A stretch of 64,000 nt of DNA, from the NCBI GenBank assembly GCA_025093985.1, contig JACAAK010000007.1, forward strand, positions 992,001-1,056,000. Reading direction: 5' to 3'. Shown here piece after piece: positions 46,979 to 58,047 of the stretch. Under the pieces are notes generated by a model that was given only the letters and a program-made list of their open reading frames with translations, did no database searches and was not told where the DNA came from. The translations under genes and the position numbers were made by a program. Within the stretch, counting starts at the first letter, position 1; each line of letters opens with the position of its first letter. This DNA is from Calvatia gigantea (taxonomy: Eukaryota > Basidiomycota > Agaricomycetes > Agaricales > Lycoperdaceae).

Positions 46979-47690
46979 TGTAACGAGAGGAGGCGATTGA
47001 AAAGCTCTGTAGGAGGGGGTTATTGCAACGACCTGATAAAAGGACCTGAATCTTTGGTCACCACGACGTCGTCCCAATACCGTGATGTGACCAGTGTGAA
47101 GATGAATCGATAATGCTGCATCCAGGTCGTCAAGCTCCCTTCTAAACTCCAAGTCCGTCCTAGAATGCGGGCACTAAACTTGGCACCCCAAGATAGATCT
47201 GGTGTCGTGGACACCCCAGAAGAAGCAAATGGGTTTCAGAAGACCCCATTCATGGTAACAGACCAACGCGGCCTCTGTTCGGAACTCTGGGAATCGTGCA
47301 CCCTGCCAGATAAGCGTTTCGGGGTGTATACTACAAGAGGAGAGTTGTAGAGACGTGGCAGGGACCCAACACCTCACAATGACTCATGGTCGTGGACCCT
47401 GTTGTTTACCCTGTCAAGGGCCATCGTCCCCGCGCTTCTTCTCCACATTGATTGATTCTGCCTTTGAAGAAGAATGACTATCACTGCGTGTCACACCATC
47501 TCGGTACTTCTTAACCAGATGTTACGCTCAAGACCTTTGCCCACCCCCTCCCGTACTCAGACTGTGCGAGATTTGAAGCATATTCCCGATGTGACAACAG
47601 TACGTATCTGATAGTCTGGAAGGTTTGAACCCCATTTCTTGCGCAGAGGCGTGTGCTCGGTGATACCCAGTTCCCCACGGGCGATTCTCC

Positions 47691-47696
47691 TTATAA
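47691..47696 (+). promoter_or_regulatory. TATA-like box of LAAO-C
   Basis: TTATAA begins 50 bases before the start codon at 47,741. The same box is conserved in LAAO-B. Confidence 0.55.
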
Positions 47697-47740
47697 CCCA
47701 AATAGCATTTACCCAGGTCGAGATACCTCCAGCCGCAGGA

Positions 47741-49838
47741 ATGTCCATTTTGCTCGACGCGTCCACCCCTACGTTGCCATACGATGCGTATGCCCATTAT
47801 GGCCGTAGCATCATCGAGGCATTTCACAAGAAGATAGATGATGGTGGCATCAAGGTCTCTGCGCAGACATCCACTCTCGATGCGCAGGATTCACAGCCTA
47901 TCCCAAATCTAGTTGGAATTTTGGGAGCTGGTCAGTATTTGCCTTTTCTCCGAAGCGAGACCGTCCGCTTCCATCGGCTAACATCCTCTATTTGTAGGAC
48001 CTGGCGGTCTGTATACGGCACTGATTCTCGATGACTTAGGCATTCCGTATAAAATCCTGGAAGCACAGGGCGATGTCGGTGGCCGGCTCTTTACACACAC
48101 GTTCACTGACAAGACAGGGGCGCCCTACAACTACTTTGACGTCGGTGCTATGCGTTTCCCTAAAATCAACTCCATGAAGCGCGTGTTCCACCTCTTCGAG
48201 TATGACAAACTCAATCAGGGTGGCATCGCGCTCAAAGCTAAGCTTCAGCCGTTCTATTTTGTCGGGGGCGGCAATAACAACACGTTCTTCTCCTACAACG
48301 GCGTTACTGTCAAACAGAACGCTGTTCCGGAAGGTGACCCGTTCAAGGCTGGAGAAATAATCCAAGGCGTTTCCAACCCAGCTCCGTACATCAAAGTCGG
48401 CACTAAGGCCATCGTCGACGACGTCATTGACCCCTTCGTTATACGTCTCCTGAAGGATTTGGAAACGGGGTCGCGCGACGGATGGAAATATCTCCAGAGT
48501 TTCGACATGCACTCCACCAGATCCTACATGTCTACCGTCTACAAACCAAGCAAGAAACTCATCGACCTTGGTCTGCCGGATGCACATCTGCCAACGGACG
48601 TCGTTAACTGGTGCGAAACATTCGATAAATCTACTGGATGGTACGACCGTTCCTTGGCAGAGACGGTTTTGGAAGCCATCGCATTTGGTTATATTCCCGG
48701 GTCCTTGACTCCTCGTCCGACGCCATGGTTTTGTATCGAGTTCGTACAATCTCTTAATCCTTCACCTCTGCCAGGATGAGCTGAGAACTTTTCTCTTAGT
48801 GGTGGAGCAAACCAAATCGCGCAATGCATGTTTCAATACATCAAAAAACGCCAGCAGAGCGCTTTCACTCCCAACACGAGAGTAACCGCGATTAGCCTCA
48901 GCCAAGATGGTAAATCCATGGACGTTGCCACGGCTAATAAGAAGTATCCGTCTTTCCGCTTCTCCCACGTTATTTCCGCGATACCCCTCCCTGTTCTCCG
49001 CACACTCGATCTATCTGGTTCCAAACTCACGTCTATGCAGGCCAACGCCCTGCGCCAGCTTAACTACGGACCATCGGTCAAGATTGGGCTTCAGTTCAAG
49101 ACGGCATGGTGGACGACAGCTTCAGATAAGGATGGGAATCCCCTCAACATCGTAGGAGGGCAGACGTACACCGATCGAATCTTGCGGACCGTTGTATACC
49201 CGTCGTTCGGAAACGTCCAAGATGGCAAGACAACAACACTTATCGCGAGCTATTGCTGGACCGAGGATTCGGAGAGGCTTGCGGCCTTGATCGAGAAAGA
49301 TTCGGACGAGCTCCGGATGCTTGTCTTGAGAGAGCTTGCCGAGATACATAACGTCACCGTCAAGTTCCTGGAAGGTGAACTTAAAGAGATGAAAGCATGG
49401 AGTTGGACCGCGGACAAATATACAATGGGTAGGTGCTCTCATGTTTTTCTAGGGCCGACTCTAATATCTTTATTTTCTTGAACAGGTGCTTTCGCATTTT
49501 TCGGGCCAGGAAAGTTCGAAAGCGTGTATACAAGCTTAACGACTGCTGCCGCGGGTGGTCGTCTTCACTTCGCAGGAGAGGCTATCAGCGTTCGCCATGC
49601 ATGGGTGGAGGGTGCACTCGACAGCGCCTGGCGAGCTGTGGACGAGATGCTATGGGCCACCAACTTCCGGCAATATCGAAAAAAGTTTCACCAAAATTGG
49701 GGCCGCAATTCCGAATGGGTTAGTAGGGAGGTAAAATCACCGTTTTCGGAGCATAAGGCACCTGATGGCCATCAAGTCGATTTGGTGTTTCAACAGCTGA
49801 AACACCTTGATCCCAAGTACTTTGAGCGGCAAATTTGA
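47741..49838 (+). CDS. LAAO-C, L-amino-acid-oxidase-like flavoprotein, 637 aa
   Basis: Four exons: 47,741-47,930; 47,998-48,739; 48,800-49,428; 49,486-49,838. All introns are GT-AG and phases match, giving 637 residues without a stop. The FAD-binding Rossmann motif GAGPGG is at residues 62-67, split by intron 1, with the ribose-binding acidic residue Glu85 (YKILEAQ) and GGRLFT just after 90. The C-terminal FAD motif RLHFAGEAISVRHAW is near 546-560, typical of L-amino acid and monoamine oxidases. The likely reaction is oxidative deamination of L-amino acids with release of ammonia and hydrogen peroxide; the exact substrate cannot be read from sequence. No clear signal peptide is present. It is the only intact one of three copies here and shares a divergent upstream region with V3. 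Length is in the normal range for the family. Confidence 0.9.
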
Positions 49839-50439
49839 AAGTTAGACATTAAAGGAATTTCGCGCTATTCTTGACGATATGAATCCGGATCTTTCACATC
49901 TTGCTATGATACTGTCGTAGTTATCATGCCTAAGGAATTGAATGGCATACAGTTTGTTCTCAGCAGAACGTTACCCTCTACGGTCGTTAATTCGATATTG
50001 GTAAAATTCATTCCTTGCGGAAAGTGAGCAAGCGAACAGGGGTAAAGGACGCGGGCGCGAGTTGGAAGACGGAAGATCTTATATGTCACCGATAGCTCTT
50101 GAATATCTGTAGCGTTCTCGTGACTTCAGTCACTCCGATATTCCTTATTTCTTTACGTTAAAATAATATGGTTTCTTGTTCACCGTTGTATAAGTTGATG
50201 AGCGTGATTGTGTATATCAAGACCACTAGAATTTTCCATACCTAAAATTTTCCTGAATTGCGAGTTATCTGGCACACAGAAGAGCAAAAGACGACGGTAG
50301 GTTTGGTGCAAGTGAGAAACCTAAGGATAGCCTGATCACTTGTGCGTTTGTTCCTGTGTTGCAGCAACTTTACTAGTATATTATTAAGTCGTCCTAACCC
50401 TGACTGTCCCTGACTCGTAGGCCTGCTTGTCCACAAGCG
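49839..50439. other. Intergenic region after LAAO-C
   Basis: AT-rich 3' flank, partly alignable with the region after LAAO-A. No gene is seen. Confidence 0.5.
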
Positions 50440-51842
50440 TTTACGATGGTTCTTCGATGACTCATCCTCTTGCTCCAGCTGGTCGTTACATGCTTTGCAA
50501 GGAACAGCCTGCCGACACCCCCCCCACACGCACCTTCTCCAACTCTTGGGCCTCAGGCCGTGAATCTCTGGCGGCTCGATTAGCAAGAAGCTCGTGAACA
50601 ATCAGCGACGCGACGTGATCTTCCTTCGATGACTCCCGTGCGGCCCCCGAGTGCCCCATTGCATCATGTTACGATGCAAGCCGCTGAGCTTTCCTTCGGC
50701 CACCCGGGGCGGATGGTTGAGGTTGAGGAAGGCTTCGCCCTGGACTTCTCGATTCTCGGCTGCGGGGGTTACATCATACAGTTTCAAGATGCCGGACTAC
50801 TGTTGAGGACGTAGGTGCTTCTTCGTTAAACCTTTGGAGTGATGGGTGCTGATCCCCTTCTTTCTTGGGTAGCTTCAGAACGCATAACGATACTCAATCC
50901 CAGGAGACAGGTTTAAATTAGGACTGGAGGTTGTGGATGTTCCAAGTTTGTACGCAATGGGGATAATTTCACTGTGCGTCCCTCTCCACCTCTCTCTTAC
51001 CACAGTAGCTGATTCGTTTTGTTTTCCCCCTAGACGACACCCCCTGACCCAAAACAGCCGCGCATCCTCTCCCGTCTTATCACACTTCCCTACGAATCCA
51101 AGACCTGCAAACGAACGTGTCTCTCTGGCAAGTTCTCCCAGGTCCCACCGTTGCCAAATGTCACCGCTGTGAACGCATCGGGATACTTTGATATTACCGC
51201 GGATCGGTTGGCTAATTCGACGGCGAAGGTGCAACGAATTTTCTTCTTGTGATATACCATATTATTGATCCTCGAAGGCGTAGTTGGCCCATGGATACCG
51301 GATATCCCACATAGTGACGACGCTCGACCGGGGCCTGATACGACTTTGAGACCCTGTTCAGTTGGCGGACAACGCCATACTCTCGGTATCCCTCCACTCC
51401 CAGATACAACGCCCCTGTCATTTCCTAGACTAGCGTACCTGGAATACTCCGCACTGAAGTATCTACTAGTCACAGAGTCACCTTTCCTCCCACCGGCAGT
51501 TCCACGGGTACAAAGAAGAGTGGAGGTTACACCGCTAGCGAGGAGGGCCCCTTCCCATACATATTCCATGTTGCCTCCTGCAGACAGTGATGAAGACAGC
51601 CGCCCGCCGCCTACCAGAGATGTCCGCAACACGCCGATTACAGTGATCACAGAAGGGCGGGTGACATACCCATTGCCAACACGGTTGGAGTGATCAAACC
51701 TGGTCCAACACCCTTTCAGTATCACACGGCGGACGCGAGATTTCGCATCATGGTAAGTTGGACCTACCATGTCCAATGCTAACCATTCGAAAATCTGAGA
51801 CTTAGGTCCTACTAACAGCGACAAAGAGCACGTCGCAAACAC
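50440..51842. other. Locus X2, unidentified, second copy of X1
   Basis: Aligns with 2,860-4,250 after LAAO-A. Shared stretches read on the plus strand include GRMVEVEEGFALDFSI (near 50,710) and PYESKTC ... ADRLA (51,050-51,215). On the minus strand a 250-codon open frame (51,842-51,090) covers part of the block, but the homologous frame in X1 is interrupted, so I do not trust it. No family is recognised and the final exon seen in X1 was not found here. Strand and function are unresolved. Confidence 0.35.
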
Positions 51843-53750
51843 TAGAGCAAATCACTTCGTCCCACCCGTATGCCGTATCTACTACTTTGAGGTCGAGCCT
51901 GTTGAGGTGAGGTGCAAGGAGCAGAAGTGGTGCGTCCAGAGACATGCTCTCATTACCCATTCTTTCAATCCAGCCACATCAGCGTAGGTTGAGTTGCAAG
52001 TCTTGTTCAAAGTAGCTGATGTTGATTTCGTAGTTTCCGTTCCCCCAACACCAACCCCCCCCCCGCCTCCCGGTTGGGAACTTAATTGTTAAGGGTACCA
52101 CTTTCTCACCTGCCACTGCGTATGCTCGGATGTTCGGGTGTAAGGTGCTGTTGTCTTTCTGACCTCTGAAGATATTGAGTATTTTTTACTTTTTGAGATC
52201 TGCCTTATTTCTGGTGTATGCTATGTGTTTGGCGGCGTGGGCTGCTATTGTGAAAACGTCGCTGGGTTCCACTGTACTGCCTCGACGATACCACAAAAAT
52301 ACCATCAAGAGTCTCATAGGTATCACAGAACCATCTACGTTGACGGAGGGCGGGGCCAAAACGATCTTCAACCAACTAGTCCTGTCTTACCTTGTCGAGT
52401 GAGCGCCTGACATCCCGAGTGCTTCACCCCAGGCGACTTTTGCCTGGCTTGTCTGGGCCACTCTGGACAGTAATGAAAGGGTGGCTAGGTTTGTAATTTG
52501 TAGCGGGGCATGAATACAAATGTATTGTAGCGATGATGTGCGACCACTTATGGGCGAAAGCCCGTGAGGGCTTCCCTGCCTGGCGGCCTGGCAGGGACAG
52601 AACTGAGGGGAGAGACTTGGCTGCGATGGGCGGGTGGGTTCAACCGCGACATCGAGCAAGTCCCTCAGCATCCCTCATGTCGCCACCTGCACAAGCTTTT
52701 GTAGTGGGGAGTGCAGTTAAAACTGGGTGCGGTGGGAGGGTGAAATTCGGGATGAGCCAGGAGGCAAGGAGCTGGTCCGACGTGACTGTGACTGGTGCAA
52801 AGACTACACTCTGCCGCCGTCACTTGTTCCTCGCTAGTGGCAGATTACCAAACATACGTCCCATAGCACATAGAATCGACGTGGAATACAGGTGTGTTTA
52901 GGGGACATGACTAAAACACTTCCATCACCGCGCCGGACACGTCGTATGTAGTTGTCGTTGACAAATGCAGTACGGGCAACTTACGTTCCAAGTGGGGGAG
53001 CCGCCCGGGAAATAACGTTAACCGATGCGAACAAGCATAACTTCGGAACATCACAAACATAGCACTGAAGAGCATGAGCCGTCCCTGACCAGAGAGCGTC
53101 AAGGAGGTTCTCTGGCATGTAACGTTGCCAGCCGCTTGACACCCATTTACTACTAATATCTCCTAGCCCGAGCCTACACCCCCGAGGCCGATTTACCTTC
53201 CCTAACACGTCTGCCGCGCTTGGTAACGATTCAGGCTTCTTGGATCTTGAGCTGGCGGCACTGCATCTCCATTCGTGGTCACTTGTTATACGCCTCCCTC
53301 GGGCCAGCTCCCAACATCACCTCTTGCGGCCAACCGCGGCCAGCCTTGGAACTGTGCCCCCAACCCCGTCCTTCGTTATGAAGTGATACCATTATTTTCA
53401 CCCTCCCTCCAGGACCTTCCGTCAACCGCTGTCGCCTACCTTTGAAGTTGTCTTGCAGCGCTGTGGATAGCGCGAGTGCTCAATTAGATCACCAGAAATC
53501 TGCGGACCGAACGATGCCACGTCTTTAAAGGCCCGGCGAACGCGGCTGCTACCAGTCACTTCAGACGCCATCTTCCTCCAATTTAATTTAGAACACCTTA
53601 TCAAGTCCCAGACAACTGAGGGGAGTAGGATACACGATATTTTGAATACATAATACATGCAACTATTGATAGAGCTGCGCTACATTTGAGCCACACACTT
53701 CTGAACTGCCGCCCTTACCTGTTGCAAAAATGTGATTATTTGCACAATAT
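51843..53750. other. Region without a supported gene
   Basis: Only short open stretches. One at 52,175-52,402 (75 codons) starts with a hydrophobic segment (FLRSALFLVYAMCLAAWAAI) that could be a membrane anchor, but nothing else supports it as a gene. A run of ten C bases occurs near 52,055. Confidence 0.4.
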
Positions 53751-53802
53751 TAAAGATGTATGTTCCATACCTGAACAAGGGAAATCGGCTCCACTTTCAT
53801 GC

Positions 53803-56800
53803 TCATTGGTGGGGCTTTTCCGCCGTTTCGGTACTCTGATTTGATACGATATATCTTTGCCTACACGAGCTCTAAGAATCACCCGACCAATTTTCAAAAG
53901 CGTCCTACTCACATCTTTAATCTTGGATACAGTTGCCTTATCGAGTTGCTCAGCATTGAACCATACATCGCGGTTTTGGTCGCCAATAGTCGAGTTCTCA
54001 TAAATGCTTCCGATATTGAAGGTGTGCACTTCCGTCCCAGCCGACTTCAAACGCGAGTAGACGTCGTTACTGATTTGATCGACAGTCTTTCGCTGCCTCG
54101 CTTGACCTTGAATTTCGCTCCTATTCTCCTCAGATACCTTTGTGATGTCAGCTGCCTGCAGGACTCCACCAGTCAGGATGTTGATCAGAGACTTGACATC
54201 GGAGAGACCGAAGAGTTCCCCGCTAGATCGGTCAATGTCAGCACAAGAAAACAGCGACAATTAAGAGGGTCGGAAAATCACGCTCACCCTGTCTTTTTGG
54301 CCAGCCCGGTGTAAAAGTCAAGCGGGGACTAGCATGAACGGTGTTAATAATGGAACAGCAATGAGATCGGCAACCAAACACCCTACGTCGTATTCGTTAC
54401 TCAAAGTGGGCTCACAGGCCAGGACATGCTGTTTTGGTGATCAGACTTCATGATAGGGGGCACAAAGATAAGCGCACCAAAGTTATCCCCAGTTTTGCCA
54501 TCCTAGTTACACTGCGAACGGGATCCTTCTCTTTGAGGGTGTCAACATTATTCCTCCCGAGATAGACGAAGAAAGACCTACGGGCAGGACAACCGTCAGG
54601 GAACTTGTCATCGACTTCACCAAGGCCATGAGGAGGAGAGTCAGTAATGAGGATAGCGATCTTCGTGGCATCGGAGTTCCAGGGAGCAGATAGTGCGTCT
54701 GTCAGAGCATCACACTGAGCCTCTGGCCCGTCTCCACCGCCCTTCGCTTGCAATAGCGCGAGATTTTGTTGTATCGCACCAACGTCCGTCTCGAACGGGT
54801 ACGGAAGAGTGACAAATGTAGTATCCTGTGGAGGATGATCACGGAACGCAATGATTCCGAACCTCAGATCCCGTTTGGCCCACTTCCCAGAGCTAACGAG
54901 ATTGTCACAGAGCGTCTGAAGCTGGAGGCGAACTTCGTCGATGTATTGTTGCATGCTGCTTGTAGCATCCAGGAGAAATAGGATATCGCTTTCGGGTTCG
55001 TCAGGATCAAACGCGTCAGAGAGATTACCGGTTACAAAAACTTACAGCTTCGGTGTTGATGGTTTCACCCAGTCCTTCAAAGTGGAAATGGAGGGAACAA
55101 AGAAATACTCCCCACCTCTTGAAGTTACGAAGAAGGGGTTGTCAGCCCCAGGCGGCGGTTGAACCCCTTTTTTAGTGACTTTCGCGAACCCTAACACCGA
55201 GACTGTCTCGTCTGCGCCTCCAGTATCGGAGACAAGTGCGAGATCGACCTGATCTCCGTTTTTGAACTCGTAAGGCTGTTTAAGTTCGGCTGCCTTTGTT
55301 TCTCCGGCAGATCCCTTCGGGGGCGGCCCACCGATAATAGGATCTTGGCCTGGAATTACTCACGTAAGCATCTTTGGCAAAAAGAAAAGCGATAACATGA
55401 ACTGACCATGTTTCTGGGGGACGAAAGACGTGATGGGGAAGTAATCATTGTTGCCATATGCGGTCGTCTGACGAACGAATCCGTCGTCGAGGCTTGACAT
55501 ATAACAGTTGAAGAGTAGACCGCGAGGGCTCGGTTTGGTTGGATCATATTTCTCCCTCTCCTCAGGTGTAATCTAACATAGGGTGCATCAGAAGGCGAAG
55601 ATATTGAAAGTGCTCATGTGTAATTCACCTCTGGTCCATATGGAAGTCCGCCACGCACAATGGAACCACTCTCGAGGAATTTCTTGTCGACGTACGGATC
55701 CAAGTTACGTGGTGCCGTCTTCCGGGTATGGGCTGTGAACGGACAGTAATAGTCACTTGGCTCGTTCGGGGAGATGTTCGGGTTATTCCGAACAACATAG
55801 TCGAAATCATTGTTCTTGTCTAGGTCTACGGCCATGTCCCGATCGTCACGGAACGGACATCTAGCCAGGGGCGCACCCTTCCAACGACCTTACTATCAGA
55901 ACGCTGGAAGGAAGGAGAGGAAGTGACGCACAGACTTCCACCTTCCGATGAGTCGAGCACCAAAGAGTTCTGCCCCTTCTTTGTCAGTTAACGGAGGGGA
56001 GACAATTCCTCCTGGAACGAATTCTGTCCAACGCTTTCCATTCTTTGTCGTGAAGTCTTCGAATCCAATGGCATCTTGCTCCAGCTTTCTGAAGACCAGT
56101 ATCGTGCCATCCTTGGTCCAAGCCGGTCGTTTGACTTTGTTACCTGGGCCTTCCAAAGCTGGATCACCTTTGTAGCCCATCACAATCACTCCAGGATCGA
56201 CTTGAATCTGTCCGGTTCGCGGGGCAACGACTCCCCTGAGGATGGTAATATATTAACGCAGGCAGCGCGCAAGCGAAAAGGAGGGATTACCTTAAAGCCG
56301 GCTGCGAAACCCCGTCTTGATATCCAAAATGTTCGCGGCCCTTGAGCCCCCCTGGTCGAGCCCTTCCCTCGATTAGATCCCCGCCAACTACGGTCATCGA
56401 TGGTTTAAAGAGAGTTATGAGTTTTTCTGACGCTTCAGCGCAGTCCCCTGGTGCTGCGGTTACATCGGCGTTGAGTATCCCAAATGATACCTCGAAAAAT
56501 GCCGAACGTACTCTTGCCTGCGACGGTGAACACTCCGTGCAACGCACCCGTATCATCATTCACGGATCCATGGATAGGATCGGGATTTGGCTTATCGAAC
56601 ATGTCGTCCCAGCGGCCCTGGTCGCCCAGGAATTCCCTGTTGTCCCTCATGCAGAACTTGTCAAAGCGCGCATCTCCTGTGGGCTCTTTGACTCCAAGGG
56701 TGTTCAGGCCCATTCGGCTAAAGGCAATCTGGAATTGCGCGACCTTCACGCTTGGAAATCCGATTGACCTTTGCCGGGCAGCTCTTGCTTTCGCCTCGTT

Positions 56801-57136
56801 GATCTCTAGCAGGATGTTTTTGACGTCCTCGGAGCTGGTTGGCTTGAACTGCTTGAGTGCCACCTTGAATGCTGCTACATCATTGATCCTAAAGAAGATG
56901 AAGTTTTCCGCCGCCTGTCACAAGATATGAGAAGGGCGTCCCTCTGGCCCTCGAAAGCAAGAACGGAGACTAACTTTTGGAAACAAATAGATAACGTCGC
57001 CTTGAACATTGTTAAGGTCAGGTAGGTCCTCGCCGCCCAAATGCACGTAACCTGGTCGGGTCAGGAGGGGAATGATAGAACGTCGGGGGAGAGCATGGAA
57101 GGTTTCAAAGGAGTACTGGATATGGGTATCTCCCAT
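53803..57136 (-). CDS. DyP-type peroxidase fused to a vWA domain, 890 aa, 13 exons
   Basis: Exons: 57,136-56,975; 56,914-56,512; 56,453-56,291; 56,235-55,932; 55,877-55,629; 55,572-55,407; 55,349-55,046; 54,988-54,582; 54,530-54,478; 54,428-54,387; 54,328-54,288; 54,222-53,913; 53,871-53,803. All introns are GT-AG and every phase fits. Residues 1 to about 490 are a DyP peroxidase: GYQDG at 232-236 (distal Asp235), axial-ligand block CPFTAHTRKTAPR (His394), and RGGLPYGPE (Arg419). Residues 500-583 form a linker. The vWA domain starts at 585 (DILFLLDATSSM; metal-site D591, T593, S595; GGGDGPE 667-673; ITDSPPHG with D700), followed by the C-terminal module shared with V3. A TAA at 55,042-55,044 would end a DyP-only protein, but it lies inside a perfect GTAAGT donor of a 57-base intron that joins the two parts in frame. 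It would be a heme peroxidase using hydrogen peroxide, with a protein-binding tail. No signal peptide is seen. Confidence 0.82.
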
Positions 57137-57164
57137 TATGCTGAAAATGAGCTGTGTATGTTCC

Positions 57165-57960
57165 CCCCAAAGCAGATACTATTTATAAGCCCACCCAGTG
57201 CATCCGATAAGTATAAGAAACTACAGGCTTGTATAAAATCCCAAAGACTCCCAATGATGTATAGGCATGATCGATACCACTTCACTCATGGTGGCGTTGA
57301 ATTGGGGTGACTTCCATTTTACGGAAATTACATTCAATCCGTCAAAGTGTTGTTCACAGCTTGCATGGAACATGGAGGTTCAATCCCTGGATATTACAGC
57401 ATTACAGCCATATTGCCACACTGAATGCTCTGGACTAGGTCAAGTGACAGAAGTCCGCCGGAAGCGTGGGTTTCGTTAACTTGATGGTAGTCACGATTGC
57501 GGGGTGGCGTCAAAGATTAGAAGGTACCAGACACACCAGTCCTGCCTGGTTGAGTTAGGTTAAGTGACGAGCACTCTTCGGCAGCAATCCAGTGCTGGCA
57601 GCTTGCGTGGAAGGGCTACCTGAGTTAGCAGTTCTTGTGCAAGAGATACTCAAGTCAATATTTCGCCGCAGGGTACGGCATTAGCACACTAGCCAACTTC
57701 CTTGAGAAATGGGGTGCATTCAGCAAATCCAGCCAGCTCGTGGGCGATCCAAGCGGAGAACACCATCCACCAATGAATGCTACTGGAAGAGTTTCAGGAG
57801 GACGAGCCCAGTGGGGTTGTCGTTGAGGAACGACATCTATCCATATGCCATATTGCCGGGACATCCACGCCGTAACTTTTACTTTCCCTTTCTTCCTTTC
57901 ATGCTACGACTGACACATGCTGCAATTCACTTACTTACACCCTTGACCAATGGCATATGT
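57165..57960. repeat. Intergenic repeat R, copy 4 (partial)
   Basis: Upstream of the DyP-vWA gene. It aligns with R1 and, from 57,475 on, is nearly identical to 40,937-41,424. It includes the DyP promoter side. Confidence 0.7.
57178..57189 (-). promoter_or_regulatory. TATA box of the DyP-vWA gene
   Basis: On the minus strand CTTATAAATAG lies about 45 bases before the start codon at 57,136. The DyP1 counterpart near 8,150 reads CTTTAAATAA. Confidence 0.6.
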
Positions 57961-58047
57961 GAGTGATCCAAGAGGATGTTATATAGATAAATATCAGTAT
58001 TACAAGTTCTAGGTTCGCGTCTACGCCGAATTATTAAGATTAAGCGT

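Noticed and set aside
51090..51842. 250-codon minus-strand gene in locus X2
   Set aside because: The matching frame in X1 is interrupted, and the plus-strand frame is at least as well conserved between copies. No start or domain supports it.
52175..52402. Small membrane protein gene of 75 residues
   Set aside because: Only a hydrophobic N-terminus supports it. No homologue within the window, no splice or promoter evidence.
55042..55046. TAA as the true end of a 584-residue DyP-only gene
   Set aside because: It lies within a consensus GTAAGT donor, and the splice leads in frame into a vWA domain whose first residue pairs with the split codon. I kept the fusion as the main model and note the short form as a possible variant.
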